A program made the position numbers and the translations under genes. From Ruminococcus sp. CAG:382 (lineage in GTDB: Bacteria; Bacillota; Clostridia; Oscillospirales; CAG-382), in contig FR892201.1 of NCBI GenBank assembly GCA_000433115.1, forward strand, positions 10,559-17,649: DNA of 7,091 nt. The letters run 5' to 3'. This document shows, one piece after another, positions 1-5,346 of the stretch; position 1 is the first letter of the stretch, and each line of letters starts with the position of its first letter. Below the pieces are notes generated by a model. It ran no database searches and was not told where the DNA came from. It saw nothing but the letters and a program-made list of their open reading frames with translations.

Positions 1-507
1 ATATACTACGACAGACAGCCGATAAACCCGATCATGCACACGTCTTCTGCGGCACTCACCGAATCGGTATATGAGGTGCTGGGCGTTGATGTGCCGTATC
101 TGCAAAGCGTAGATACGCCTGATGAAAGCGGGCTTGACGGATTTTCCGCAGCGGTTGAATTCAGCAAAGGCCGCCTCACCGAACTGCTCGGCGCCAAGGG
201 ATACAGCGTATCCGGCGACTGCAACACATGGATAACCTATGTATCATATACGCCATCGGGCAGGGTAAGGAGTGTTTCGCTTTGCGGGCAGGATATAGAC
301 GGTCAGGAGCTTGCGAAGATGCTGGGACTTCAGTCGCTGAATTTTACAGTCAAAGCCACATCCGGAAAGATCATATTTGAAACGCAGGGGATCGGCAGCG
401 GGGTCGGCATGAGCAAATACGGTGCATATCTCATGGCTCTGCGTGGCGACGGGTACGAAAAAATACTTATGCATTATTACAGCAATACATATATAGGGGC
501 AGAATAA
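1..507 (+). CDS. spoIID: SpoIID-family stage II sporulation protein, C-terminal part (partial at the window edge)
   Basis: SpoIID is a membrane-anchored lytic transglycosylase that trims peptidoglycan during forespore engulfment. That role is family knowledge. The frame is open from base 1 and ends with TAA at 505-507, giving 168 visible residues. The N-terminus with the membrane anchor and catalytic Glu region lies outside the window. Two SpoIID landmarks are visible: an MHTSSAALTES stretch followed by PYLQSVDTPDE (codons 12-42), and GIGSGVGMSKYGA near codons 130-142, followed by HYYSNTYIG at the end. The second motif normally reads GxGHGVGMSQ.GA, so the His is Ser and the Gln is Lys here. 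The next gene is spoIIQ, 69 bp downstream, as in other Clostridia. The SpoIID/LytB domain assignment is firm. The exact orthologue, as opposed to a SpoIID-like paralogue, is supported mainly by that neighbour. Confidence 0.87.
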   Translation: MYYDRQPINPIMHTSSAALTESVYEVLGVDVPYLQSVDTPDESGLDGFSAAVEFSKGRLTELLGAKGYSVSGDCNTWITYVSYTPSGRVRSVSLCGQDIDGQELAKMLGLQSLNFTVKATSGKIIFETQGIGSGVGMSKYGAYLMALRGDGYEKILMHYYSNTYIGAE

Positions 508-576
508 AGAAGCGAAAAAAGGCAATACTAACCACACAGAAGTGCGCAAAAAGCGTCCTTTAAGGAGGAGTATTGC

Positions 577-1305
577 ATGAATCAGAAAAACAACAATAAT
601 CAGAACAACGGAGAAGGCGCTCCGTCCGCAAAACAGCCCGTGACTATGCGCTACGCGACATATATATATGCCGCGCTTGCGCTATGCGTGCTCACGGTGC
701 TGGCAGTCAGCATAATTTCGGCGGCAAACCGTGTTCCCGACATTGAAATTTCGATGCCTGAGGTTTCTGTTCCATCAGTCATACGCGACACATCAAAGTT
801 TCCTGCAGAGCGCGGTGAAAAGCCGGTCGACGGCGAGCAATCCGGCGTAACCGCCGATATATCCGAACCGCCGGTCATGGAAGATGTAAAATTTGTCGTG
901 CCCTGCGAAGGCAAGATTCAGAAGGGACACAGCGTGACAAAGCTTGTGTTTTCCGAAACAATGCAGGATTATCGCACACACTCGGGAATCGACATTTCCG
1001 CAGATGTCGGCACAAAGGTTGTTGCATATTCCGACGGCAAGATTATTTCAGTGAGCGACGATCCGTTGATGGGTAAAACGATCACGATAAGTCACGAGGG
1101 CGGTCTGAAATCCGTTTACAAAAACCTTTCGAATACCCTGCCGGACGGTATCAAAGCCGGCACCGAGGTTAAAGCGGGTACGGTCATCGGTGCTGTCGGC
1201 GAAACGGCACGTATCGAAGCGGCAGACGCGCCTCATCTGCATTTTGAATTGTTCCTCGACGACAAGGCTATAAATGCGGAAAACGAAATCAAAGCGTTGC
1301 AATAA
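577..1305 (+). CDS. spoIIQ: SpoIIQ-like forespore M23/LytM metallopeptidase-domain protein
   Basis: This is a 242-residue protein with a short polar Asn/Gln-rich cytoplasmic N-terminus (residues 1-23), one membrane segment (about 27-48), a linker rich in Pro, Ser and acidic residues, and a C-terminal LytM/M23 domain (about 105-235). SpoIIQ sits in the forespore membrane and pairs with SpoIIIAH across the intermembrane space during engulfment. That is family knowledge. The zinc ligands are all present: H135 and D139 in THSGIDIS, and H220 and H222 in HLHFEL. Clostridial SpoIIQ often keeps these residues, whereas the Bacillus subtilis protein is degenerate, so hydrolase activity is plausible here. 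The start is set by AAGGAGGAG at 562-570, six bases before the ATG. It follows spoIID by 69 bp with no terminator seen, so co-transcription is likely. The assignment rests on architecture plus position; alone it could be a generic M23 peptidase. Confidence 0.85.
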   Translation: MNQKNNNNQNNGEGAPSAKQPVTMRYATYIYAALALCVLTVLAVSIISAANRVPDIEISMPEVSVPSVIRDTSKFPAERGEKPVDGEQSGVTADISEPPVMEDVKFVVPCEGKIQKGHSVTKLVFSETMQDYRTHSGIDISADVGTKVVAYSDGKIISVSDDPLMGKTITISHEGGLKSVYKNLSNTLPDGIKAGTEVKAGTVIGAVGETARIEAADAPHLHFELFLDDKAINAENEIKALQ

Positions 1306-1342
1306 GTAAAGGCAACACCGCGCAATCCGAGCGGCGTTGCCT
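1301..1342 (-). terminator. Terminator for the flavodoxin operon (minus strand)
   Basis: An 11-bp stem with one mismatch is formed by 1310-1320 (AGGCAACACCG) and 1332-1342 (CGGCGTTGCCT), with an 11-nt loop. On the minus strand the stem is followed by TTACTTATT (1309-1301), a T-rich though interrupted tail. It lies 50 bp past the flavodoxin stop codon. The plus strand has no T run after this stem. Confidence 0.55.
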
Positions 1343-1344
1343 GA

Positions 1345-1380
1345 AAGAGCCGGGCTGCAAAAAGCAATCCGGTTCTTATT
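1345..1380 (+). terminator. Terminator for spoIID-spoIIQ (plus strand)
   Basis: AAGAGCCGG (1345-1353) pairs with CCGGTTCTT (1369-1377), with one G-T wobble. The inner TGC/GCA arms around AAAAA extend the hairpin. The plus-strand tail is ATTATTCT, only moderately T-rich. Together with the hairpin just upstream it fills the convergent gap between spoIIQ and flavodoxin, which is the expected place for back-to-back terminators. Confidence 0.55.
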
Positions 1381-1391
1381 ATTCTGATCGG

Positions 1392-1814
1392 TTATGCGAT
1401 TGCCGCGCCCAGTTTTTTGCAGGCGTCTATCGCTTCATCATCGGGATCTTCGTTGCAGATCACGAAGTCACAGGGCAGATTTGCGCCATCGGCGATGCAT
1501 GTCTCTTCCCAGTTTCTCATCCACTCACCGTCGCCCCAGCCATATGAACCGAAAAGCGCAAGTCTTTTGCCCTTCAGCTTGCTTTCACAGGATGAAAACA
1601 TGGGTTCGAATTCACCCTCCTCAAGCTGTTCGGCTCCCATTGAGGGGCATCCGAATGCGATGGCATCATAATCATCAACCATCTCAGGCTTGAAATCGTG
1701 TGCGGTAAAAACGCTTACCTCCGCACCTGCGCCTTTTGCACCGTCGGCAACGGCGTCAGCCATGGCTTCGGTGTGTCCCGTTCCACTCCAATATACAACA
1801 GCAATTTTGCTCAT
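1392..1814 (-). CDS. Short-chain flavodoxin
   Basis: This is a 140-residue FMN electron carrier of the clostridial short-chain flavodoxin type, a soluble cytoplasmic protein that can stand in for ferredoxin. The N-terminal VVYWSGTGHTE (7-16) contains the phosphate-binding loop. GCPSMGAEQLEEGEFEP (55-71) and FGSYGWGDGEWM (88-99) are the two flavin-contact loops, with M59 and W93 at positions matching the Met and Trp that sandwich the ring in Clostridium flavodoxin. The length fits the family. The start is fixed by AAGGAG (plus-strand 1824-1829), nine bases before the ATG. It is the last gene of a three-gene run, 25 bp after the DUF3793 gene. Flavodoxins are commonly induced by iron limitation, which fits the feo genes upstream and the palindrome in the operon leader. 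Confidence 0.95.
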   Translation of the reverse strand: MSKIAVVYWSGTGHTEAMADAVADGAKGAGAEVSVFTAHDFKPEMVDDYDAIAFGCPSMGAEQLEEGEFEPMFSSCESKLKGKRLALFGSYGWGDGEWMRNWEETCIADGANLPCDFVICNEDPDDEAIDACKKLGAAIA

Positions 1815-1839
1815 TTTTCTTTTCTCCTTATTGTTTTTA

Positions 1840-2397
1840 TTATGAATGGCTTGCTACGACCAATCTGTCAATTGAATTGTGCCTTGTATAGGCATCCTGA
1901 TACAGCTTTGTGCATTTTCTGTATACATCAAAGCGTTTTTTCGCTTTCTCGGTATCGCCGTATATCTTCCACATTCCGCTGTACTTTGCTTTCCCGGGAC
2001 CGAGGTGTATGAAGCCGTCAACGTCCTCCGGCTCATAACCCAGAAACAATCCGATCTCATGAGGAAAACCGCCCTGACTGCGGAAGCGTCTTACCAGTTC
2101 GGCAACGCATTTGTCGGCGTTGCCCGTCGGGTAACATTTTTCCCGCAGCAGTGCGTCTGCCTCGGCGTTTTCAAGGTCGCTTTTCAGCTTTTCCGGGCGA
2201 TAAATATATATCAAAGCACGGTTCTCCATGTATTTCACGGGTACGATCCGCAGTCCCTTAGGTACAAGACGGGTATTAAGCTCACGTAATGTGTCATTCA
2301 GCTCTTTTCTGTTCTCGCATGGGCAGTTGAACAGATTGGCGGTTTTTATCCCCGCAAGTGTCGGGGAGCAGTGGTCAATTATCAGCTTTTCAGACAT
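1840..2397 (-). CDS. DUF3793 family protein
   Basis: This is a 185-residue soluble protein recognised as DUF3793 from its overall pattern: an N-terminal CSPTLAGIKTANLF segment, a CPC motif (C25, C27), a central GGFPHEIGLFLGYEPEDVDGFI (109-130) and a C-terminal KYSGMWKIYGDTEKA followed by a basic helix with C162. Its biochemical function is unknown. It has six cysteines (10, 25, 27, 88, 97, 162), which could bind metal or take part in redox, but this is inference. The start at 2397 is chosen over an in-frame ATG at 2550 because AAGGGAGAG lies just before it (plus-strand 2404-2412) and because the longer form would overlap most of the DUF2325 gene. Its ATG overlaps the DUF2325 stop in ATGTCTGA, indicating translational coupling. 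Flavodoxin follows 25 bp downstream, so this is one operon. Confidence 0.9.
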   Translation of the reverse strand: MSEKLIIDHCSPTLAGIKTANLFNCPCENRKELNDTLRELNTRLVPKGLRIVPVKYMENRALIYIYRPEKLKSDLENAEADALLREKCYPTGNADKCVAELVRRFRSQGGFPHEIGLFLGYEPEDVDGFIHLGPGKAKYSGMWKIYGDTEKAKKRFDVYRKCTKLYQDAYTRHNSIDRLVVASHS

Positions 2398-2686
2398 TAC
2401 AGGCTCTCCCTTCGATATGTGTATCAAGGATGCTTCTGAGTGCCGTGACAGATGCGGTCGGGCTGTGCGCCACACGTATGTTTCGTTTTTTTGCCTGTTC
2501 CGCGGCACTGTACAGCATTTTATGCGACATTGTTCCGGTAAACAGCACAAGAAGATCGGGTGTGCCGAAGTTACGGATTCCGTTCACGGTTTTTGCAAAA
2601 ACCTTCGCCTTGCAGGAATACTCCCGGCAAAGCTTTTCATAGCGCCCTACCATACATTCGTTTCCGCCGATTATCACTACGCTCAT
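2390..2686 (-). CDS. DUF2325 domain-containing protein
   Basis: This is a 98-residue single-domain protein that matches DUF2325: an N-terminal MSVVIIGGNECMVGRYEKLC with a beta-strand followed by a Gly-rich turn, then PDLLVLFTGTMSHKM (about 42-56) and a C-terminal basic region. The fold looks like a small Rossmann-type alpha/beta domain. No function is established for the family. Cysteines lie at 11, 20, 25 and near the C-terminus. The start at 2686 is set by AAGGAGGG (plus-strand 2693-2700), six bases upstream. An in-frame ATG at 2794 would run through the promoter-like region and the palindrome, so it was rejected. It is the first gene of the DUF2325-DUF3793-flavodoxin operon and overlaps the next gene by 8 bp. 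Confidence 0.9.
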   Translation of the reverse strand: MSVVIIGGNECMVGRYEKLCREYSCKAKVFAKTVNGIRNFGTPDLLVLFTGTMSHKMLYSAAEQAKKRNIRVAHSPTASVTALRSILDTHIEGRACNV

Positions 2687-2704
2687 ATTGAACCCTCCTT
2701 TTTG

Positions 2705-2720
2705 GTTAGCCGTTGCTAAC
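2705..2720. promoter_or_regulatory. Palindromic operator candidate in the DUF2325 leader
   Basis: GTTAGC-CGTT-GCTAAC is a perfect inverted repeat with 6-bp arms and a 4-bp spacer. It lies between an AT-rich -10-like stretch and the ribosome binding site of the DUF2325 gene, so a bound protein would block transcription. The TTAG...CTAA half-sites resemble operators of DtxR-family metal regulators. That resemblance, not a match to a known site, is the reason for suspecting metal control. The full 16-bp palindrome was not seen elsewhere in the window. Confidence 0.6.
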
Positions 2721-2730
2721 TGATGTATAT

Positions 2731-2754
2731 ATGATACTGCAAAAGCGTCGCTTT
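2731..2754 (-). promoter_or_regulatory. Promoter-like region with a second dyad
   Basis: On the minus strand, TATCAT (plus 2731-2736) sits in an AT-rich run just upstream of the 16-bp palindrome and could be a -10 box. No convincing -35 hexamer is found at 16-18 bp. Instead, an odd dyad AAAGCG-T-CGCTTT occupies 2742-2754, directly upstream. A weak -35 with a dyad beside it would suit an activator-dependent promoter, but that is inference. Confidence 0.35.
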
Positions 2755-2816
2755 CTCCACTCCGAAAAGAAAGAAAAAAGCTCCGAAAGGACACAAAACG
2801 CGCTCATTAAAAAGCG

Positions 2817-2869
2817 GAGAAAACAAAAGCAATGTTTCAGTCTGATAATACAAGCTGAAACACCGCTTT
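2817..2869 (-). terminator. Terminator after the AraC-family regulator (minus strand)
   Basis: The stem arms are 2826-2840 and 2855-2869, separated by a 14-nt loop. The core TGTTTCAG/CTGAAACA is perfect. In the minus-strand RNA all 15 positions pair, because two outer positions are G-U wobbles. In plus-strand RNA the same two are A-C mismatches. The stem is followed on the minus strand by TTGTTTTCT. It lies 61 bp past the regulator's stop codon. Confidence 0.75.
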
Positions 2870-2930
2870 CAATATCCGAATCCGTCTTGCCGATTTTTCC
2901 ATCGTGCATTGTGAAACGCCCGGAAGACAA

Positions 2931-3887
2931 TCAGTGATATGTATTCCGGTATTCGATCGGATTGACGCCCATCGTTTCCCGGAATGCCTTTGCGAATTTT
3001 GATCCGTTTTCGTAGCCCACCGATCCCGCTATTTCAAGTACGCTCATAGTGCTGTCCTTAAGAAGCTTTGCCGCATAACGCATTTTCTGAGCGCGTATGA
3101 ACGCATAGAGCGAAACGCCGTAGACCGCCTTGAAGCTGTTTTTTATGCTCGTTCCGGACATATGGAACTCCTTTGCGAGCATGTCGAGCGTAACACGCTC
3201 AGCCATGTTTTCCTCAAGGTATGAGCATACGCTTTTCGCAAGCTCGGACTGCTTGCGCGTTATGATTCTCTCCGCCGTTTCGTTTCCGACAAAATCAAGA
3301 GCGCTCAGGTAGAGGAACAGCTCAAGGATCTTGACCTTGAGATAGCCCTTCCTTATCGCCTCCGGAACCGAATACAGCTCCGAAAAAACGTGCTCTATCC
3401 CTGTATCGGAACGGGAGATGAAGCCCTTGTCGTCAGTGGTAAAACGCTCCATAAGGCTTTCCGGGCTGACCTTGACGTCGTCAAGAAAACACGAAAGGCA
3501 TTTCGGGGCTTTTTTCGTATCGACAAGCACGGTGATGCCGTGATAGTGACCTGTCGGGTAATACACGCTGTCTCCCATATCGGCGCCGACCGACACGGAA
3601 AGATCGCCGGGTGCGAGGTAAAAGAACCCGCCTGCCAAGCCGTATTCGACACGTCCTTCACTGCAATGATTAATTTCGAAAACAGTATCGGTACGCGCAT
3701 TGGTGATAACACGTCCCTGCATATGTACGTCATTATATATGAGGTCAATACCCGGAAAAACCGGATACGAGGTCATAACGGCAGCCCCTGTTTCGTTGCC
3801 GATACGATATACCGTGCAATCCTGCCTTTCCGACACGTCATCGGTGCGTTCTTCGTAAAGGCAGGACTTTCCCGCTTTTGCTGTCAT
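2931..3887 (-). CDS. AraC-family transcriptional regulator
   Basis: This is a 318-residue DNA-binding regulator. The N-terminal half (about 38-200) is a ligand-sensing region with a cupin-like flavour, including FEINHCSEGRVEY (70-82), LAPGD (91-95) and PTGHYHGITVLVD (111-123). The C-terminal part (about 213-316) is the AraC double helix-turn-helix: first helix pair VTLDMLAKEFHMSGTSIKNSF (232-252), second with EIAGSVGYENGSKFAKAFRE (285-304), then the family signature GVNPIEYR. The inducer is unknown. Siderophore and metal regulators share this layout, but nothing here proves that role. It follows the HMA gene by 24 bp and is probably co-transcribed. The start is uncertain: an in-frame TAA at 3914-3912 limits it, and the ATG at 3887 has no good ribosome binding site. 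M38 (3776) is an alternative but would be short for the family. A terminator follows. Confidence 0.9.
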   Translation of the reverse strand: MTAKAGKSCLYEERTDDVSERQDCTVYRIGNETGAAVMTSYPVFPGIDLIYNDVHMQGRVITNARTDTVFEINHCSEGRVEYGLAGGFFYLAPGDLSVSVGADMGDSVYYPTGHYHGITVLVDTKKAPKCLSCFLDDVKVSPESLMERFTTDDKGFISRSDTGIEHVFSELYSVPEAIRKGYLKVKILELFLYLSALDFVGNETAERIITRKQSELAKSVCSYLEENMAERVTLDMLAKEFHMSGTSIKNSFKAVYGVSLYAFIRAQKMRYAAKLLKDSTMSVLEIAGSVGYENGSKFAKAFRETMGVNPIEYRNTYH

Positions 3888-3911
3888 GAGTGCTGTGACC
3901 GCAAACGGCGA

Positions 3912-4172
3912 TTACTTTTTGAAAATGCCGAACAACCCGCCTTTTTCCTCGTGCGACTCGCTCTTCACATCAAGCACCTTGTATCCCGTTTCGGCAATTG
4001 CCTCCTTCAGCTTTTCGCTGTCAAGCGGAGCCTCGGAGATTATGACAGTCTCACCCTTAGAGTGAGAAGATGTCACTTTTTTCACATTAAACTTGCTTCT
4101 GATGCAGTCATTCACATGCGATTCGCACATGCCGCACATCATACCGTCGATTTTCAGAGTTGTTTTGATCAT
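3912..4172 (-). CDS. Heavy-metal-associated (HMA) domain protein
   Basis: This 86-residue protein consists of one HMA ferredoxin-like domain (about 1-70) plus a short charged tail ending GGLFGIFKK. The metal-binding motif is GMMCGMCESHV (10-20), with C13 and C16 as the usual thiolate pair for Cu(I) or a similar soft metal, followed by the family's TGYKV strand (62-66). It is cytoplasmic, with no signal peptide. In general such proteins are copper chaperones or metal sensors. Here the neighbours are iron genes, so the true ligand is open. The start at 4172 is set by GGGAGG (plus-strand 4181-4186), eight bases upstream, and is preferred over an in-frame ATG at 4202 that overlaps the permease remnant and has no such site. 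It lies 19 bp after the permease remnant and 24 bp before the AraC gene. Confidence 0.9.
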   Translation of the reverse strand: MIKTTLKIDGMMCGMCESHVNDCIRSKFNVKKVTSSHSKGETVIISEAPLDSEKLKEAIAETGYKVLDVKSESHEEKGGLFGIFKK

Positions 4173-4191
4173 CGTTTTGTCCTCCCGATTT

Positions 4192-4593
4192 TTATTCAGC
4201 ACCCTTGAGTGCTTCTACCATGTCGATTTTTTTGTTTTTACGCGCCACCATAAGGCTTACCGGCAGGGACATGCCGAAGGTGAGCATTACGCTTATAATA
4301 TATGCCACGGCACTCACTGTAAGACTCATCTCATATTCACCCGCAAGCGCTTTCAGCAGATAGTCAAGCGTAAGTATGCCAAGCGGAATTCCGATGACGA
4401 CGCCTGTCAGGCTGAGCCACATATTCTGATCGATGAGGAGTCTTCCTATCTTTTTATCCTTGAAGCCCACGACCTTCAGCGTTGCCATCTCACGGTATCT
4501 TTCAGTATAACTCATAATTCCGAAATTGTAAAGTACCACAGCACCGAGAAGTATCGCTCCGCCTACCATGAGTAACCACGAATTTGCCCTCAT
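4192..4593 (-). pseudogene. FtsX-like ABC permease, C-terminal remnant
   Basis: About 125 residues match the extreme C-terminus of a large FtsX/MacB-type permease. A membrane segment comes first (LLMVGGAILLGAVVLYNFG), then a cytoplasmic coupling region (SYTERYREMATLKVVGFKDKKI), two more membrane segments (about 58-80 and 92-115) and the typical ending RKNKKIDMVEALKGAE. Full proteins of this type are several hundred to over a thousand residues, so most of the gene is missing. The frame's first ATG at 4593 encodes MRANSW, which is ATPase-gene sequence read in another frame. The permease homology starts only near 4575. The remnant is unlikely to make a working transporter. It is followed by the HMA gene after 19 bp. 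Confidence 0.8.
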
Positions 4594-4684
4594 CCCGCTT
4601 CATACTGACATTGTCAAGCGCTTTGAGCTCATGGTCGCCGCTCTGATAAATGCGGCTGACATTTTTGAATTCTACAATAGCCAT
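4502..4684 (-). pseudogene. ABC transporter ATP-binding protein, N-terminal remnant
   Basis: Residues 1-37 (MAIVEFKNVSRIYQSGDHEL followed by KALDNVSMKRDEGKFVV) match the start of the LolD/MacB-like ATPases that partner FtsX-type permeases. The Walker A motif should follow directly after FVV(I/L)LG, but the frame reads THGRRSDTSRCC and ends at 4502. From about 4575 onward the DNA is the permease C-terminus in a different frame. All of Walker A, the signature, Walker B and most of the permease are therefore missing. A simple explanation is one internal deletion spanning a former ATPase-permease operon. The start at 4684 has only a weak GGAAG upstream and lies 30 bp after a strong terminator, leaving little room for its own promoter. 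Confidence 0.78.
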
Positions 4685-4714
4685 CGATATCTTTCTTCCG
4701 TTTCTTTTTTCGAT

Positions 4715-4761
4715 AAAAAACGGGCAGGGAAACACAAGACCGTCTCTGCGTTTCCCTGCCC
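4715..4761 (-). terminator. Strong terminator of the feo operon (minus strand)
   Basis: GGGCAGGGAAAC (4722-4733) and GTTTCCCTGCCC (4750-4761) form a perfect 12-bp GC-rich stem with a 16-nt loop. In the minus-strand RNA it is followed, after one base, by six U (4720-4715). It lies 14 bp past the stop of the FeoB-associated protein, and is the clearest terminator in the window. Confidence 0.92.
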
Positions 4762-4775
4762 TGCGCTACGCGCTG

Positions 4776-4949
4776 TTATTTGCTGTTGTGGCAGGAACCG
4801 TGCATAGCACAGGATTCGCAGTTACAGCCACAGGAGGATCTACCCTTTTTCTTATCCTTTACGAGCTTCAAAATAATTGCGGTGACAATCGCCGCGAGAA
4901 AAAGGCATATTGCAATGGTAGCCAGATTATCTGCAATCCAAGTAAACAT
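4776..4949 (-). CDS. FeoB-associated Cys-rich membrane protein
   Basis: This is a 57-residue protein. One membrane helix spans about residues 8-29 (NLATIAICLFLAAIVTAIIL). It is followed by a basic stop-transfer patch KLVKDKKKGR and a cytoplasmic tail with five cysteines in CGCNCESC...C plus two histidines (C40, C42, C44, C47, H50, C53, H54). This is the small Cys-rich partner commonly encoded directly after feoB in Clostridia. It is thought to assist Fe(II) transport, but its mechanism is not established. The ATG at 4949 is preceded by AAAGGAG (plus-strand 4959-4965), nine bases away. The gene starts 42 bp after the feoB stop and ends just before the operon terminator. Confidence 0.88.
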   Translation of the reverse strand: MFTWIADNLATIAICLFLAAIVTAIILKLVKDKKKGRSSCGCNCESCAMHGSCHNSK

Positions 4950-4991
4950 TATGAAAAGCTCCTTTCACATACTGATATTTTGATTTGAATT

Positions 4992-5346
4992 TTATGCTTT
5001 GACCTTTGCGGTGAGCTTTGTAGCTTCCTTGTAAGGGCGAACGAGCATATAGATGATGCCTGCGAGGCAAAGTGTTGCGAATATCAAACCGATTACATTG
5101 ACATTGCCCGTGAAGAGTCCGCCGAACTGGTTGATCATGAGAGCGATCACATATGCGAAGCCGCACTGATAACCGATCGCAAACCATGTCCACTTGGCAC
5201 TGTTCATCTCACGCTTGATTGCGCCGATTGCTGCGAAGCAGGGAGCGCAAAGAAGGTTGAATACGAGGAACGAATATGCGCTGACGCCGGTGAATACACT
5301 TGCGAGAGTGTCATAAACATTGCCGTCGCCGCCGTAAAGAATACCC
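4992..5346 (-). pseudogene. feoB: FeoB, C-terminal segment displaced out of frame
   Basis: This is the last ~117 residues of FeoB, from GILYGGDGNVYDTL to the stop at 4992-4994. It covers the conserved SAYSFLVFNLLCAPCFAAIGAI segment, a WTWFAIGYQCGFAYVIALMINQ membrane helix and a final helix (IGLIFATLCLAGIIYMLV) with a short basic tail. The frame differs by one from the upstream part because of a 19-bp duplication. Removing 19 bases joins the two parts exactly and gives 692 residues in the window. The open frame extends upstream to 5510, but that part is not FeoB-like, and no start with a ribosome binding site precedes this segment. It is probably not translated unless the duplication is lost. 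Confidence 0.88.

Noticed and set aside
471..506. A sigma-F-like promoter before spoIIQ (AGAATA as part of a -10)
   Set aside because: One key -10 position is wrong, and the nearest -35-like GCATT is 21 bp away instead of about 15. The bases also encode the SpoIID C-terminus.
1310..1342. The first hairpin after spoIIQ as a plus-strand terminator
   Set aside because: No T run follows it on the plus strand; the tail is on the minus-strand side.
2398..2550. An in-frame 51-residue N-terminal extension of the DUF3793 gene
   Set aside because: It would lie inside the DUF2325 gene in another frame, is not DUF3793-like (Cys- and Arg-rich), and the good ribosome binding site is at 2404-2412.
2687..2794. 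A 36-residue extension of the DUF2325 gene
   Set aside because: It runs through the palindrome, the -10-like run and the Shine-Dalgarno site of the accepted start, and matches nothing in the family.
2748..2820. TTTCTCC and GGAGAAA as arms of a long hairpin
   Set aside because: The arms are short and about 60 bp apart in A-rich DNA; this is expected by chance.
3390..4208. A 272-residue plus-strand open frame
   Set aside because: It is antisense to the AraC and HMA genes, starts without a ribosome binding site and shows no domain; it is a codon-bias shadow.
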